A stretch of DNA of 14,585 bases from GCA-002282575 sp964646525 (GTDB taxonomy: Bacteria; Pseudomonadota; Gammaproteobacteria; Thiomicrospirales; Thiomicrospiraceae): positions 1 through 14,585 of the forward strand of contig CAZYER010000039.1 in NCBI GenBank assembly GCA_964646525.1, given 5' to 3'. The translations under genes and the position numbers were made by a program. A model generated the notes under the pieces. It did not search any database. It saw nothing but the letters and a program-made list of their open reading frames with translations, and had not been told where the DNA came from. Shown here piece by piece: positions 7,055 through 13,434 of the stretch. Position 1 is the first letter of the stretch; each line of letters starts with the position of its first letter.

Positions 7055-7752
7055 GTGCGGGTACAGAATTATCTATTGTTCAGTTAGTCAGCGACGCCAG
7101 TTTAGTGGTGCAAATCGTTATGGCGATTTTGGTCTTTTTATCAGTGGCTTCGTGGGCTGTCATTTTTGCTAAATCTTGGGAGTTTAATGTTGCCGAGCGT
7201 CAAAGTAAAACCTTTGAAACGGCATTTTGGTCAAGCCATGATTTATCGGGGTTTTACACCTATACCGCTTCATTGAATTTAGAACCGCGCGGCATGAATG
7301 CTATTTTTACGGTGGGATTCAAAGAGTTTGTACGTTTGAAAAAACAAGCAGGTATTGAAGCTTCTGAAATTATTGGTGGCGCTCAACGTGCAATGAAAGT
7401 GGCTTTTGGTCGTGAATTGGATCAATTAGAAACGCGTTTACCCTTTTTGGCTACGGTTGCGTCGGTGAGTCCTTATATCGGTCTATTTGGTACCGTGTGG
7501 GGTATTATGATTTCGTTCGTTGCCTTTGCATCGGCTGAGCAAGTGACTTTAGCACAGGTTGCACCAGGCATTGCGGAAGCGTTGGTAGCAACAGCAATGG
7601 GCTTGTTTGCTGCCATTCCTGCGGTGATTGCTTATAACCGCCTGAGTGTTAAGTCCGATCGCTTGCTCAATCAGTATGAAAACTTTTCACAAGAGTTTTT
7701 AACGATTTTGCAACGTCAAGCCTACAAAAGTGACAAGGCTGAGACAGTTTAA
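7051..7752 (+). CDS. tolQ: Tol-Pal system proton channel subunit TolQ
   Basis: TolQ and TolR form the inner-membrane proton-driven stator that powers TolA, homologous to ExbB/ExbD and MotA/MotB. The 233-aa protein has three predicted membrane segments: about 18-40, 132-158 (SPYIGLFGTVWGIM) and 172-195 (IAEALVATAMGLFAAIPAVIAYN). Between the first two lies a large cytoplasmic loop. Thr148 and Thr181 match the channel threonines Thr145 and Thr178 of E. coli TolQ. The GTG start at 7051 has the ribosome site CAGGGAG (7034-7040) inside ybgC and overlaps the ybgC stop. The tolR ATG follows the stop with no gap. Confidence 0.97.
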   Translation: MSAGTELSIVQLVSDASLVVQIVMAILVFLSVASWAVIFAKSWEFNVAERQSKTFETAFWSSHDLSGFYTYTASLNLEPRGMNAIFTVGFKEFVRLKKQAGIEASEIIGGAQRAMKVAFGRELDQLETRLPFLATVASVSPYIGLFGTVWGIMISFVAFASAEQVTLAQVAPGIAEALVATAMGLFAAIPAVIAYNRLSVKSDRLLNQYENFSQEFLTILQRQAYKSDKAETV

Positions 7753-8253
7753 ATGAGTGCCGATTCTCCTTTTCGTAGCCATCGCAAACACAAACTGAAA
7801 GCAGAAATTAACGTCGTTCCCTTTATCGACGTTATGTTGGTGTTGCTGGTGATTTTTATGATTACCGTTCCAGTGATTCATCATTCGGTTAAAGTGGATT
7901 TGCCCGAAGAAGTTCAACAAAAAGACAAGCCTAAAGCGCGTGGCGATAAAGCGAATGAAATTGTTATTCAGGTGTTGCCAAAAGCAAAAGCCGAAAATGG
8001 TCTGTTGTACAGTGTGCAAACAGGACAGATTGAGCCTAAACTCTTTGCGCAAGATGATGCCGGTATTCGTGAGCTAACCAGTTACATTGCTTTGTTACGT
8101 GCTGGAAAAAGTGATGATGAAAGTGCGATTGTCGTTTTCGGCGATAAGGCAGCGGAATATGGTGATGTGGTCGGTTTGTTTTTGCGCTTGAAAGGTGAAA
8201 ACATCAAGAGCGTTAAATTGGCTACTCAACCTGCCAAGGCACAGGGTAAATAA
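7753..8253 (+). CDS. tolR: Tol-Pal system proton channel subunit TolR
   Basis: Partner of TolQ: a short cytoplasmic N-terminus (1-20, basic), a single membrane helix (about 21-41, VVPFIDVMLVLLVIFMITVPV) and a periplasmic domain. Asp26 in the helix corresponds to the proton-carrying Asp23 of E. coli TolR. At 166 aa it is longer than E. coli TolR (142 aa). The extra length lies mainly in a charged stretch after the membrane segment (about 54-68, KDKPKARGDKANE) and in the middle of the periplasmic domain. ATG 7753 follows the tolQ stop directly, and the tolA GTG lies 3 bases after its stop. Confidence 0.96.
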   Translation: MSADSPFRSHRKHKLKAEINVVPFIDVMLVLLVIFMITVPVIHHSVKVDLPEEVQQKDKPKARGDKANEIVIQVLPKAKAENGLLYSVQTGQIEPKLFAQDDAGIRELTSYIALLRAGKSDDESAIVVFGDKAAEYGDVVGLFLRLKGENIKSVKLATQPAKAQGK

Positions 8254-8256
8254 GTC

Positions 8257-9276
8257 GTGTTTGCTTTTTTACGCGCGCATCCAATAGCCACTTTGTTGGC
8301 ATTGATTGTTCATGCTGTATTACTTTACTTTATTATTTATGGGTTTTTGCAACATAAAGAACAGATGAATGACGTATTGGCTGAAATTTCTGAAGCAGAC
8401 TTAGTGCAAGCCGATGTGGTCGATCCGCGCGTTTCTCAGGCATTAACACAACGCCCGACACCAGTTGAAGAAAAGCCAGTAGAGCCACCTAAACCAGAGC
8501 CATTACCGACAGTGCCACCTCAACCGAGTCCTGAGCAGTTAGCACAGGCGCAAGCTGAAAAGCAAAAACAGGAAGCACAAAAGCAGCAAGAAGAGCTAAA
8601 GAAGCAGGAAGCACAGAAAAAACAAGCGGAAGAGGCTAAGCGTGTCGCTGCGGAACAGGCATTAGCGAAAGAAAAGGAAGCTGAGAAACAGAAACAGGCT
8701 GAAGTACTGAAAAAGCAACAAGAAGCGGAAAAGCAGAAAGCCGATGCGGCTAAAAAACAGCAAGAAGAACTCAAAAAACAAGAAGAACAGAAGAAACAGG
8801 AAGCGCTGAAAAAGCAACAGGAAGCAGAGAAGCAGAAGCAAGAAGCTGAGTTGCAGAAAAAAGCTGAGCAGGAAGCAAAAGAAAAAGCAGAAGCAGAGCG
8901 ACGGAAAATTAAAGAACAGGCTAAGCGTGAAGAAGCGATGCGTAAAGCGATGCAGGCAGAGCGTGAAGCCGAAGCTAAAGCCGCCAATGCTGCTTTGGTG
9001 AAGCAAGAAACCTCGACCTGGATCAGTGCGATTGGCGCTAAAGTGCGTCGTGCATGGATTAAAGAGTCAACGGAAAATGCGGTGTGCGATGTTTACATGC
9101 GTCAAACACGAGAAGGTGAAGTGAAAGAGGTTCGTGTTAAATCCTGTCAGGGTGAAGCCAGCGAAGCTTACAAGCGTTCGGTTGAATTAGCCGTTCGTCG
9201 TGCCTCCCCTTTACCTAGAGCACCTTCGGATGAAGTGTTCAAAGAAGAAATTATTTTTATTTTCAAACCACAATAA
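8257..9276 (+). CDS. tolA: Tol-Pal system membrane anchor protein TolA
   Basis: TolA spans the periplasm from TolQR to TolB/Pal at the outer membrane and is the entry point of many colicins and filamentous phages. The 339-aa protein (E. coli 421) has an N-terminal membrane helix (10-31), a Pro-rich linker (67-92) and a long Lys/Gln/Glu/Ala helical domain II (about 93-250). The C-terminal domain III (251-339, STWISAIGAKVRRAW to the end) carries Cys277 and Cys297, which may form a disulfide. Domain II contains internal repeats, e.g. KQQEELKKQEAQKKQ (109-123) against KQQEELKKQEEQKKQ (167-181). The GTG start has AGGG (8243-8246) 10 bases upstream. The lower complexity of domain II creates long spurious open frames on the other strand. 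Confidence 0.96.
   Translation: MFAFLRAHPIATLLALIVHAVLLYFIIYGFLQHKEQMNDVLAEISEADLVQADVVDPRVSQALTQRPTPVEEKPVEPPKPEPLPTVPPQPSPEQLAQAQAEKQKQEAQKQQEELKKQEAQKKQAEEAKRVAAEQALAKEKEAEKQKQAEVLKKQQEAEKQKADAAKKQQEELKKQEEQKKQEALKKQQEAEKQKQEAELQKKAEQEAKEKAEAERRKIKEQAKREEAMRKAMQAEREAEAKAANAALVKQETSTWISAIGAKVRRAWIKESTENAVCDVYMRQTREGEVKEVRVKSCQGEASEAYKRSVELAVRRASPLPRAPSDEVFKEEIIFIFKPQ
8581..8838 (+). repeat. Internal repeats in the TolA coiled domain
   Basis: Two pairs of near-identical segments lie in the helical domain. Residues 109-123 (8581-8625) and 167-181 (8755-8799) differ at one residue. Residues 151-161 (8707-8739) and 184-194 (8806-8838), LKKQQEAEKQK, are identical. The second pair is 33 residues (three 11-residue units) apart. 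This is consistent with growth of the helix by duplication. Confidence 0.75.
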
Positions 9277-9287
9277 TCGGGGTGTTT

Positions 9288-10625
9288 ATGATGCAACTCA
9301 GTGGAATCCGTGTTAACCAATTAGCGAAAGTATGGTTGATTTGTACTGGTCTGTGGATGAGTGCTCAAGCCATGGCGCAAGAAGCGGTTAGAGTCGAAAT
9401 TACCGGTGGTACTGAGCAGGCATTGCCGATTGCTGTGACGCCATTCAAGAATCAGATGAGTATTGTTAACCCTGACTACAATATTGCTCAAATTATTCGT
9501 GATGATTTAGCGCGTTCAGGTAGTTTTACGCCGATGCGTGAAAGTGATATGTCAGCCGCTGTGTTAGCGAGCGAATTGAATTTGGACTACTGGCGCAAAA
9601 TGATGCAAGACTACTTGGTCATTGGCGAAGTCCGTCCACAAGGTGGTGATATGTATCAGGTCGATATGCGCCTCATTAACACATTGAATAATCAAGAAAT
9701 GGTGGCTCGTCGTTGGAATGGTGTGTCTGCACCATTATTGCGTACAGCAGCTCACCAAATGTCCGATGCGATTTACACAGCCGTAACAGGTCGTGGTGGT
9801 GCTTTCGATTCTCGTATGGCCTATGTACGTGTTGAACGTGCTCAGGGCAAACGTAAAATGTTTTTACTAGAAGTGGCGGATTCTGACGGTTACGGTCCAC
9901 GTACCATTTTGCGTTCATATATGCCGTTGATGTCTATCAGTTGGTCTCCAGATGGTTCTAAGTTGGCTTATGTGTCTTTTGAAAATCGTCGTCCCGAAAT
10001 TATTGTACAAAGCTTAGATGGTCGTAGTCGTCAGAGTATTGCTGCTTATGAAGGTATTAATAGTGCACCGGCATGGTCGCCAGATGGTCGTAGTTTATTA
10101 ATAACACTCTCTAAAGGCGGTAATCCAGATATTTATGTGATGGATGTAGCAACTAAGCGTTTAACTCAGTTGACTTTCGATGCCGCTATTGAAACAGAAG
10201 CAGTCTGGTCTGCAGATGGTCAGTCGGTATTTTTTAACTCAGACCGTCGCGGCCAACCACAGATTTTTCAAGCGAGTTTAGCCAATCCGAGAGACTTGAA
10301 ACGTATCACCTTTGAAGGTAAGTATAACGCGCGTCCAAGTGTCTCTTCTGATGGTCGTTATCTTGCGTATATTCGTCAAGATATTGGTGGTTTTAAAGTA
10401 ACCACTCAAGATTTAGTCAGTGGCGCATCGAAAGTGATTTCGACCACTGGTACAGATGAGTCTCCCAGCTTTGCGCCTAATGGTGATATGATTGCTTACT
10501 CTTATAATGATTATCGCGGTGGTGTCATTGCCGTGTTATCCCGTAACGGTCGTTCTTTTACCAAGCTGAATATCGCAGGAGATGTGCGTGATCCAGCATG
10601 GGGACCACTCAATAGTAGCCAGTAA
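9288..10625 (+). CDS. tolB: Tol-Pal system beta-propeller protein TolB
   Basis: Periplasmic protein that binds Pal and TolA in turn and so controls when Pal can hold peptidoglycan. The frame opens at GTG 9282, but that codon lies within the likely ribosome site GGGGTG (9279-9284), so ATG 9288 (445 aa) or ATG 9291 is the better start. A signal peptide covers residues 1-30, with probable cleavage after AMA, giving a mature N-terminus QEAVRVEITGG that matches the TolA-binding TolB box of E. coli. An N-terminal alpha/beta domain runs to about 180. Six-bladed propeller repeats follow at about 44-residue spacing: SWSPDG (near 218), AWSPDG (261), VWSADG (305), SVSSDG (351) and SFAPNG (394). It sits in the conserved tolA-tolB-pal order. 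Confidence 0.97.
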   Translation: MMQLSGIRVNQLAKVWLICTGLWMSAQAMAQEAVRVEITGGTEQALPIAVTPFKNQMSIVNPDYNIAQIIRDDLARSGSFTPMRESDMSAAVLASELNLDYWRKMMQDYLVIGEVRPQGGDMYQVDMRLINTLNNQEMVARRWNGVSAPLLRTAAHQMSDAIYTAVTGRGGAFDSRMAYVRVERAQGKRKMFLLEVADSDGYGPRTILRSYMPLMSISWSPDGSKLAYVSFENRRPEIIVQSLDGRSRQSIAAYEGINSAPAWSPDGRSLLITLSKGGNPDIYVMDVATKRLTQLTFDAAIETEAVWSADGQSVFFNSDRRGQPQIFQASLANPRDLKRITFEGKYNARPSVSSDGRYLAYIRQDIGGFKVTTQDLVSGASKVISTTGTDESPSFAPNGDMIAYSYNDYRGGVIAVLSRNGRSFTKLNIAGDVRDPAWGPLNSSQ

Positions 10626-10685
10626 AGTTATAGCAAATTGATTGAATATTTTATGATTGAACAAATGAGCAAAGGGGTTTTAAAA

Positions 10686-11234
10686 ATGCGCCAAGTTATG
10701 CGTGTTGCGTTGGTTTCAAGTTTGTCGGTCTTATTAGCAGCCTGTTCCGATCCACCCGTTGATGACAGCAATGTCAATAAACCAGTTGTGGTTAATGGCG
10801 CAGCAGCTAGTGGTATGAGCAGTAGTGATCTAAAAGGGATTGATTTAAACACCCTAGGTGCAATGGCCGCGATGGAAGATGAAAAGAATTATGCGGTAGG
10901 CGGTGTTCAGCCAACTATTTATTTTGGTCTTGATCAGTATTCGATTGATGGTAAAGGTCAGGCAGTGGTGAATCACTATGCACGCTTCTTGCAATCAAAA
11001 CCAACATTACATATTGTTTTAGAAGGACATTGTGACGAACGTGGTAGTAGCGAATACAATATGGCCTTGGGCGAGCGTCGTGCTAAAGCCGTTCGAGATG
11101 CCTTAACGGTTGCTGGTATTCCAAGTTCACGCATCCGTGTGGTCAGTTTCGGTGAAGAAAAACCAGCGGCTGAAGGGCATGATGAAGCATCTTGGGCGTT
11201 GAATCGTCGTGTCGAGATGAAGTTCCATCAGTAA
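10686..11234 (+). CDS. pal: Peptidoglycan-associated lipoprotein Pal
   Basis: Outer-membrane lipoprotein that anchors the membrane to peptidoglycan and is moved to division sites by TolAB. An upstream in-frame TTG at 10638 exists, but ATG 10686 is chosen: AAAGGGG (10671-10677) lies 8 bases before it and the lipoprotein signal then starts correctly. The 182-aa protein has signal peptide MRQVMRVALVSSLSVLLAAC with lipidated Cys20; the next residue is Ser, which suits outer-membrane sorting. A flexible linker follows (21-70), then an OmpA-like domain (about 77-182). EGHCDERG (Asp117) and LNRRVE (Arg174/Arg175) correspond to the diaminopimelate-binding residues. The extra Cys116 is the family-typical one. 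A 60-base gap separates it from tolB. Confidence 0.97.
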   Translation: MRQVMRVALVSSLSVLLAACSDPPVDDSNVNKPVVVNGAAASGMSSSDLKGIDLNTLGAMAAMEDEKNYAVGGVQPTIYFGLDQYSIDGKGQAVVNHYARFLQSKPTLHIVLEGHCDERGSSEYNMALGERRAKAVRDALTVAGIPSSRIRVVSFGEEKPAAEGHDEASWALNRRVEMKFHQ

Positions 11235-11262
11235 TCAAAAGCCACTTAGAGGTGTATTGGAT

Positions 11263-12000
11263 ATGTTTTCATCCAAATATGTATTAGCTGTTGCTATTGG
11301 TGCATTACTGATTACGGGACAAGCTTCAGCTAATCGTGCCGAAGTAGTTGAGTATGATCCTAGCGTTCGTACTCAGCCACCTAAGGTGATGGAAGCTGAT
11401 GTCGGCATGATGGGCTATGTTAATGACAAGTTCAATCGCATCGAAAAAAATTCATTAGAAAATGCGGATCGCCTCGATCGTCTTGAGCGTGATCTGGCTA
11501 AAATTAAGCAGCTGGAAGCTAAAATTGAGGCGTTAGAAAAACAGGTTGCTGCGCTAAAAGCAGTGCCTGTGGTCGCGCCCAACGAAGGTAATACTTTGGC
11601 TAAACCCAGCATGACACCAGCTGAAGTGGAGCAATCGCAGCAAGCTTACAAAAAAGCTTTTGATCAGTTAATGGTTGGAAAATATCCTGAAGCTGGTAAG
11701 TTATTTAAAGAGTTTGTTGAGAAGTTCCCGCATTCAGACCAATTGGGGAATGCTCACTACTGGTATGGCGAAACGCAGTTTGTGGCGCGTAAGTATGAAG
11801 CGGCGTTAGCGGCCTACACGGCTTCGGTGGAAGCGGGTGGTCCTAAACAAGCAGATGCGTTATTAAAACAAGGCGAGTGTTACATTGAGTTAAAAAAGCC
11901 AAAAGAAGCTAAAGTCAGTTTTGAGGAAGTTAAGAAACGCTTTCCAGATTCAACCGCGGCTAAACAGGCAGATAAGCTATTGGCAACACTAAAAAAATAA
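11263..12000 (+). CDS. cpoB: Cell division coordinator CpoB (YbgF)
   Basis: Periplasmic protein that binds TolA and, in E. coli, coordinates the Tol machine with PBP1B peptidoglycan synthesis during constriction. ATG 11263 is chosen because AGAGGTG (11248-11254) lies 8 bases ahead; an in-frame TTG at 11257 is too close to it. The 245-aa protein has a signal peptide with probable cleavage after ASA (21-23). A trimerising coiled-coil region follows (about 53-100, RLDRLERDLAKIKQLEAKIE), then a short linker and a TPR domain (about 125-245; YKKAFDQLMVGKYPEAGKLF, AHYWYGETQFVARKYEAALAAY, KKPKEAKVSFEEV). It is the last gene of the tol run, followed by a strong terminator. Confidence 0.96.
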   Translation: MFSSKYVLAVAIGALLITGQASANRAEVVEYDPSVRTQPPKVMEADVGMMGYVNDKFNRIEKNSLENADRLDRLERDLAKIKQLEAKIEALEKQVAALKAVPVVAPNEGNTLAKPSMTPAEVEQSQQAYKKAFDQLMVGKYPEAGKLFKEFVEKFPHSDQLGNAHYWYGETQFVARKYEAALAAYTASVEAGGPKQADALLKQGECYIELKKPKEAKVSFEEVKKRFPDSTAAKQADKLLATLKK

Positions 12001-12036
12001 GTGTTTCAGTTTGGATTGGTTTTGTAAGGTGTGAAC

Positions 12037-12073
12037 GGGATAGGAGGTTGTGCTTCCTGTCCCTTTCTTTTTT
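12037..12073 (+). terminator. Rho-independent terminator of the tol-pal operon
   Basis: GGGATAGGAGG (12037-12047) pairs with CTTCCTGTCCC (12053-12063) over 11 pairs, two of them G-U, around a 5-base loop. A TTTCTTTTTT tract follows at once. It lies 36 bases after the cpoB stop. Confidence 0.93.
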
Positions 12074-12172
12074 ATAACATGACTTGAAACAAGTTAACCT
12101 TAAGTGACCTCTAAAAACCCTAGCGGCTTGGGGGTCTGGGGGAAGGGATGAACTCAAAAGGCATGTGACCAA

Positions 12173-12203
12173 TTGATTTAACCCCTTCCACCAGAGGTAA
12201 AAT
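12173..12203 (+). promoter_or_regulatory. Candidate queC promoter
   Basis: TTGATT (12173-12178) and TAAAAT (12198-12203) resemble sigma-70 -35 and -10 boxes but are 19 bases apart, longer than ideal. Transcription would begin near 12210, just before the local hairpin at 12215-12247. Another -10-like TATAAC at 12073-12078 lies right after the tol terminator. Confidence 0.3.
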
Positions 12204-12214
12204 GATCTTGGGAA

Positions 12215-12247
12215 CGCTAAAAATCGAGCAAAGCGAGGTTTTTAGTG
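12215..12247 (+). promoter_or_regulatory. Stem-loop in the queC leader
   Basis: CGCTAAAAATC (12215-12225) pairs with GGTTTTTAGTG (12237-12247), 11 pairs including two G-U. A tandem GA/GA internal loop (12226-12227 with 12235-12236) follows, then two G-C pairs and an AAA loop. The hairpin ends 26 bases before the queC ATG. There is no T tract after it, so it is not an intrinsic terminator. Confidence 0.6.
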
Positions 12248-12273
12248 GTGCCCCTTAGTTTGGGTTTTGGTCG

Positions 12274-12981
12274 ATGCAGTTAAATAATGAACCGCAATTA
12301 GCGGTAGTACTTTTATCGGGTGGATTAGATTCAGCTACCACGCTTGCTTGGGCAATTGCGCAAGGTTATCAGTGTCATACCATTAGCTTTAATTATGGTC
12401 AACGACATGCTGCTGAATTATGGGCAGCAGAGCGTCTCTCACGTCAGTTGGGGGCATTGACGCATCGTGTGGTAAGGATTGATTTGGCGCAGATGGGCGG
12501 CTCTGCCTTAACGGATGCTTCTATTCCTGTGCCAGAAACAGAATCGATGGGTATTCCACTCACTTATGTGCCAGCACGTAATACGGTCTTTTTATCCTAT
12601 TCCTTGGCTTTGGCTGAAGTATTAACAGCGCGACATATTTTTATTGGTGTTAACGCAGTGGATTATTCGGGTTATCCTGACTGTCGTCCTGAGTTTATTG
12701 AAGCATTTGAAAAAATGGCCAACTTAGCAACCAAAGCGGGTGTAGAGGGTCAGTCAGTAAAGATACATGCGCCTTTGCAATGGTTATCTAAAGCAGAAAT
12801 TATTCAAACTGGATTACGTTTAGGTGTCAATTTCTCTCAAACGGTATCTTGCTATCAAGCCAATGATGAGGGAAAGGCGTGCGGTGTCTGTGATGCCTGT
12901 CGTTTGCGTCATGAGGGATTTGTGCAAGCAGGCGTAGCAGATCCAACGCATTACACTGCTGCAAAAAATGTGACAAAATAA
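12274..12981 (+). CDS. queC: 7-cyano-7-deazaguanine synthase QueC
   Basis: QueC converts 7-carboxy-7-deazaguanine to preQ0 with ATP and ammonia, in the pathway to queuosine at tRNA position 34. The 235-aa protein has the PP-loop SGGLDS (15-20), YGQRHAAEL (41-49), YVPARNTVFLS (98-108), GVNAVDYSGYPDCRPEF (125-141) and a zinc site made of Cys193, Cys203, Cys206 and Cys209. ATG 12274 is the first possible start after the in-frame stop TAG at 12256-12258. The upstream bases (TTTGGGTTTTGG) hold only a weak ribosome site. In many gammaproteobacteria queE lies between cpoB and queC; here that interval holds only the structured non-coding region. It is probably transcribed apart from the tol genes. 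Confidence 0.97.
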   Translation: MQLNNEPQLAVVLLSGGLDSATTLAWAIAQGYQCHTISFNYGQRHAAELWAAERLSRQLGALTHRVVRIDLAQMGGSALTDASIPVPETESMGIPLTYVPARNTVFLSYSLALAEVLTARHIFIGVNAVDYSGYPDCRPEFIEAFEKMANLATKAGVEGQSVKIHAPLQWLSKAEIIQTGLRLGVNFSQTVSCYQANDEGKACGVCDACRLRHEGFVQAGVADPTHYTAAKNVTK

Positions 12982-12992
12982 TGACAGGGGGC

Positions 12993-13020
12993 TTGCAATA
13001 TAATTAAGCTCTGCTATAAT
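12993..13020 (+). promoter_or_regulatory. Promoter of tRNA-Lys
   Basis: A perfect -10 TATAAT (13015-13020), preceded by an extended-type TGC (13012-13014), lies 16 bases after TTGCAA (12993-12998). The expected start is about 8 bases before the mature tRNA. Confidence 0.75.
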
Positions 13021-13034
13021 TATCTGTATCGAGC

Positions 13035-13110
13035 GGGTTGTTAGCTCAGTCGGTAGAGCAGCTGACTTTTAATCAGTTGGTCGCTGGTTCGAATCCAGCA
13101 CAACCCACCA
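13035..13110 (+). tRNA. tRNA-Lys (anticodon UUU)
   Basis: A 76-base tRNA with encoded CCA. The acceptor stem is GGGTTGT with ACAACCC and the D-arm is GCTCAGTCGGTAGAGC. The anticodon loop is CTTTTAA, with UUU flanked by CTGA and TCAG. The T-arm contains GGTTCGAATCC. It is nearly identical to E. coli tRNA-Lys. It has its own promoter and terminator. Its position after queC matches other gammaproteobacteria. Confidence 0.98.
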
Positions 13111-13116
13111 AATACG

Positions 13117-13145
13117 AAAACCTAGCTACTGTGCTAGGTTTTTTT
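13117..13145 (+). terminator. Rho-independent terminator after tRNA-Lys
   Basis: AAAACCTAGC (13117-13126) pairs perfectly with GCTAGGTTTT (13133-13142) around a 6-base loop, and the T tract runs to 13145. It begins 7 bases after the tRNA CCA. Confidence 0.92.
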
Positions 13146-13175
13146 ATGCATGATAAAAAATAGTTTATTTCCTTG

Positions 13176-13204
13176 TTGTTTTTTCGCAACATTTTAAGTA
13201 TGCT
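13176..13204 (+). promoter_or_regulatory. Candidate promoter of the lipoprotein gene
   Basis: TTGTTT (13176-13181) and TATGCT (13199-13204) are 17 bases apart in the AT-rich stretch between the tRNA terminator and the lipoprotein start. The -10 match is moderate; the overlapping TATAGC (13204-13209) is an alternative. Confidence 0.35.
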
Positions 13205-13257
13205 ATAGCTACTGAATTGTATTGTTGGTTTTTTTGATTATTTTAAGGGGTCTTATC

Positions 13258-13334
13258 ATGACTAAGTTCAATTTGTTTGCAATGGCTGCTGCTGGTTTAG
13301 TATTAGCTGGTTGTTCTTCTACGCCAACTGAAGA
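13258..13334 (+). CDS. N-terminal part of a small lipoprotein, cut by the assembly gap
   Basis: ATG 13258 follows AAGGGG (13245-13250) by 7 bases. The 25 complete codons encode MTKFNLFAMAAAGLVLAGC followed by SSTPTE. This is a complete lipoprotein signal peptide with lipobox LAGC and lipidated Cys19; Ser at the next position suggests sorting to the outer membrane. The rest of the gene lies in the N run. The strong ribosome site and short signal are reminiscent of small abundant lipoproteins of the Lpp/OprI kind, but the mature part is not visible and the family cannot be named. An apparent reverse-strand frame across the N run is an artefact. Confidence 0.75.
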
Positions 13335-13434
13335 NNNNNNNNNNNNNNNNNNNNNNNNNNNNNNNNNNNNNNNNNNNNNNNNNNNNNNNNNNNNNNNNNN
13401 NNNNNNNNNNNNNNNNNNNNNNNNNNNNNNNNNN
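13335..13434. other. Assembly gap of 100 N
   Basis: Exactly 100 unknown bases, the conventional placeholder for a gap of unknown length. It hides the end of the lipoprotein gene and the start of pepN, so the real distance and even the adjacency of the two sides are unproven. Confidence 0.99.

Larger units (their letters stand above)
12074..12273 (+). other. Structured non-coding region upstream of queC
   Basis: No convincing gene lies in these 200 bases, but there are several inverted repeats. TCTGG-GGGAAGGG (12135-12147) pairs with CCCTTCC-ACCAGA (12183-12195) at 12 of 13 positions. CTAAAAACC (12111-12119) is perfectly complementary to GGTTTTTAG (12237-12245), extended outward by ACC/GGT and TAAG/CTTA (ends near 12101 and 12257). 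ACCTCT (12107-12112) can pair with AGAGGT (12193-12198). A compact local hairpin occupies 12215-12247. Some pairings exclude others. The region could be a small mobile palindromic element (MITE-like) or an RNA leader of queC. No match to a known riboswitch could be shown by eye. Confidence 0.6.

Noticed and set aside
8520..8987. 155-codon open frame on the - strand inside tolA
   Set aside because: It is a shadow of the repetitive Lys/Gln/Glu codons of TolA domain II and yields a low-complexity Cys/Ser/Ala/Phe string. The same holds for the overlapping frame 8662-9006.
10638..10685. N-terminal extension of Pal from TTG 10638
   Set aside because: No ribosome site precedes it, it would bury the lipoprotein signal, and ATG 10686 has AAAGGGG at proper spacing.
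12107..12150. Possible preQ1 riboswitch upstream of queC
   Set aside because: CTCTAAAAAC looks superficially like part of the preQ1-I consensus, but the required hairpin and order of elements are not there.
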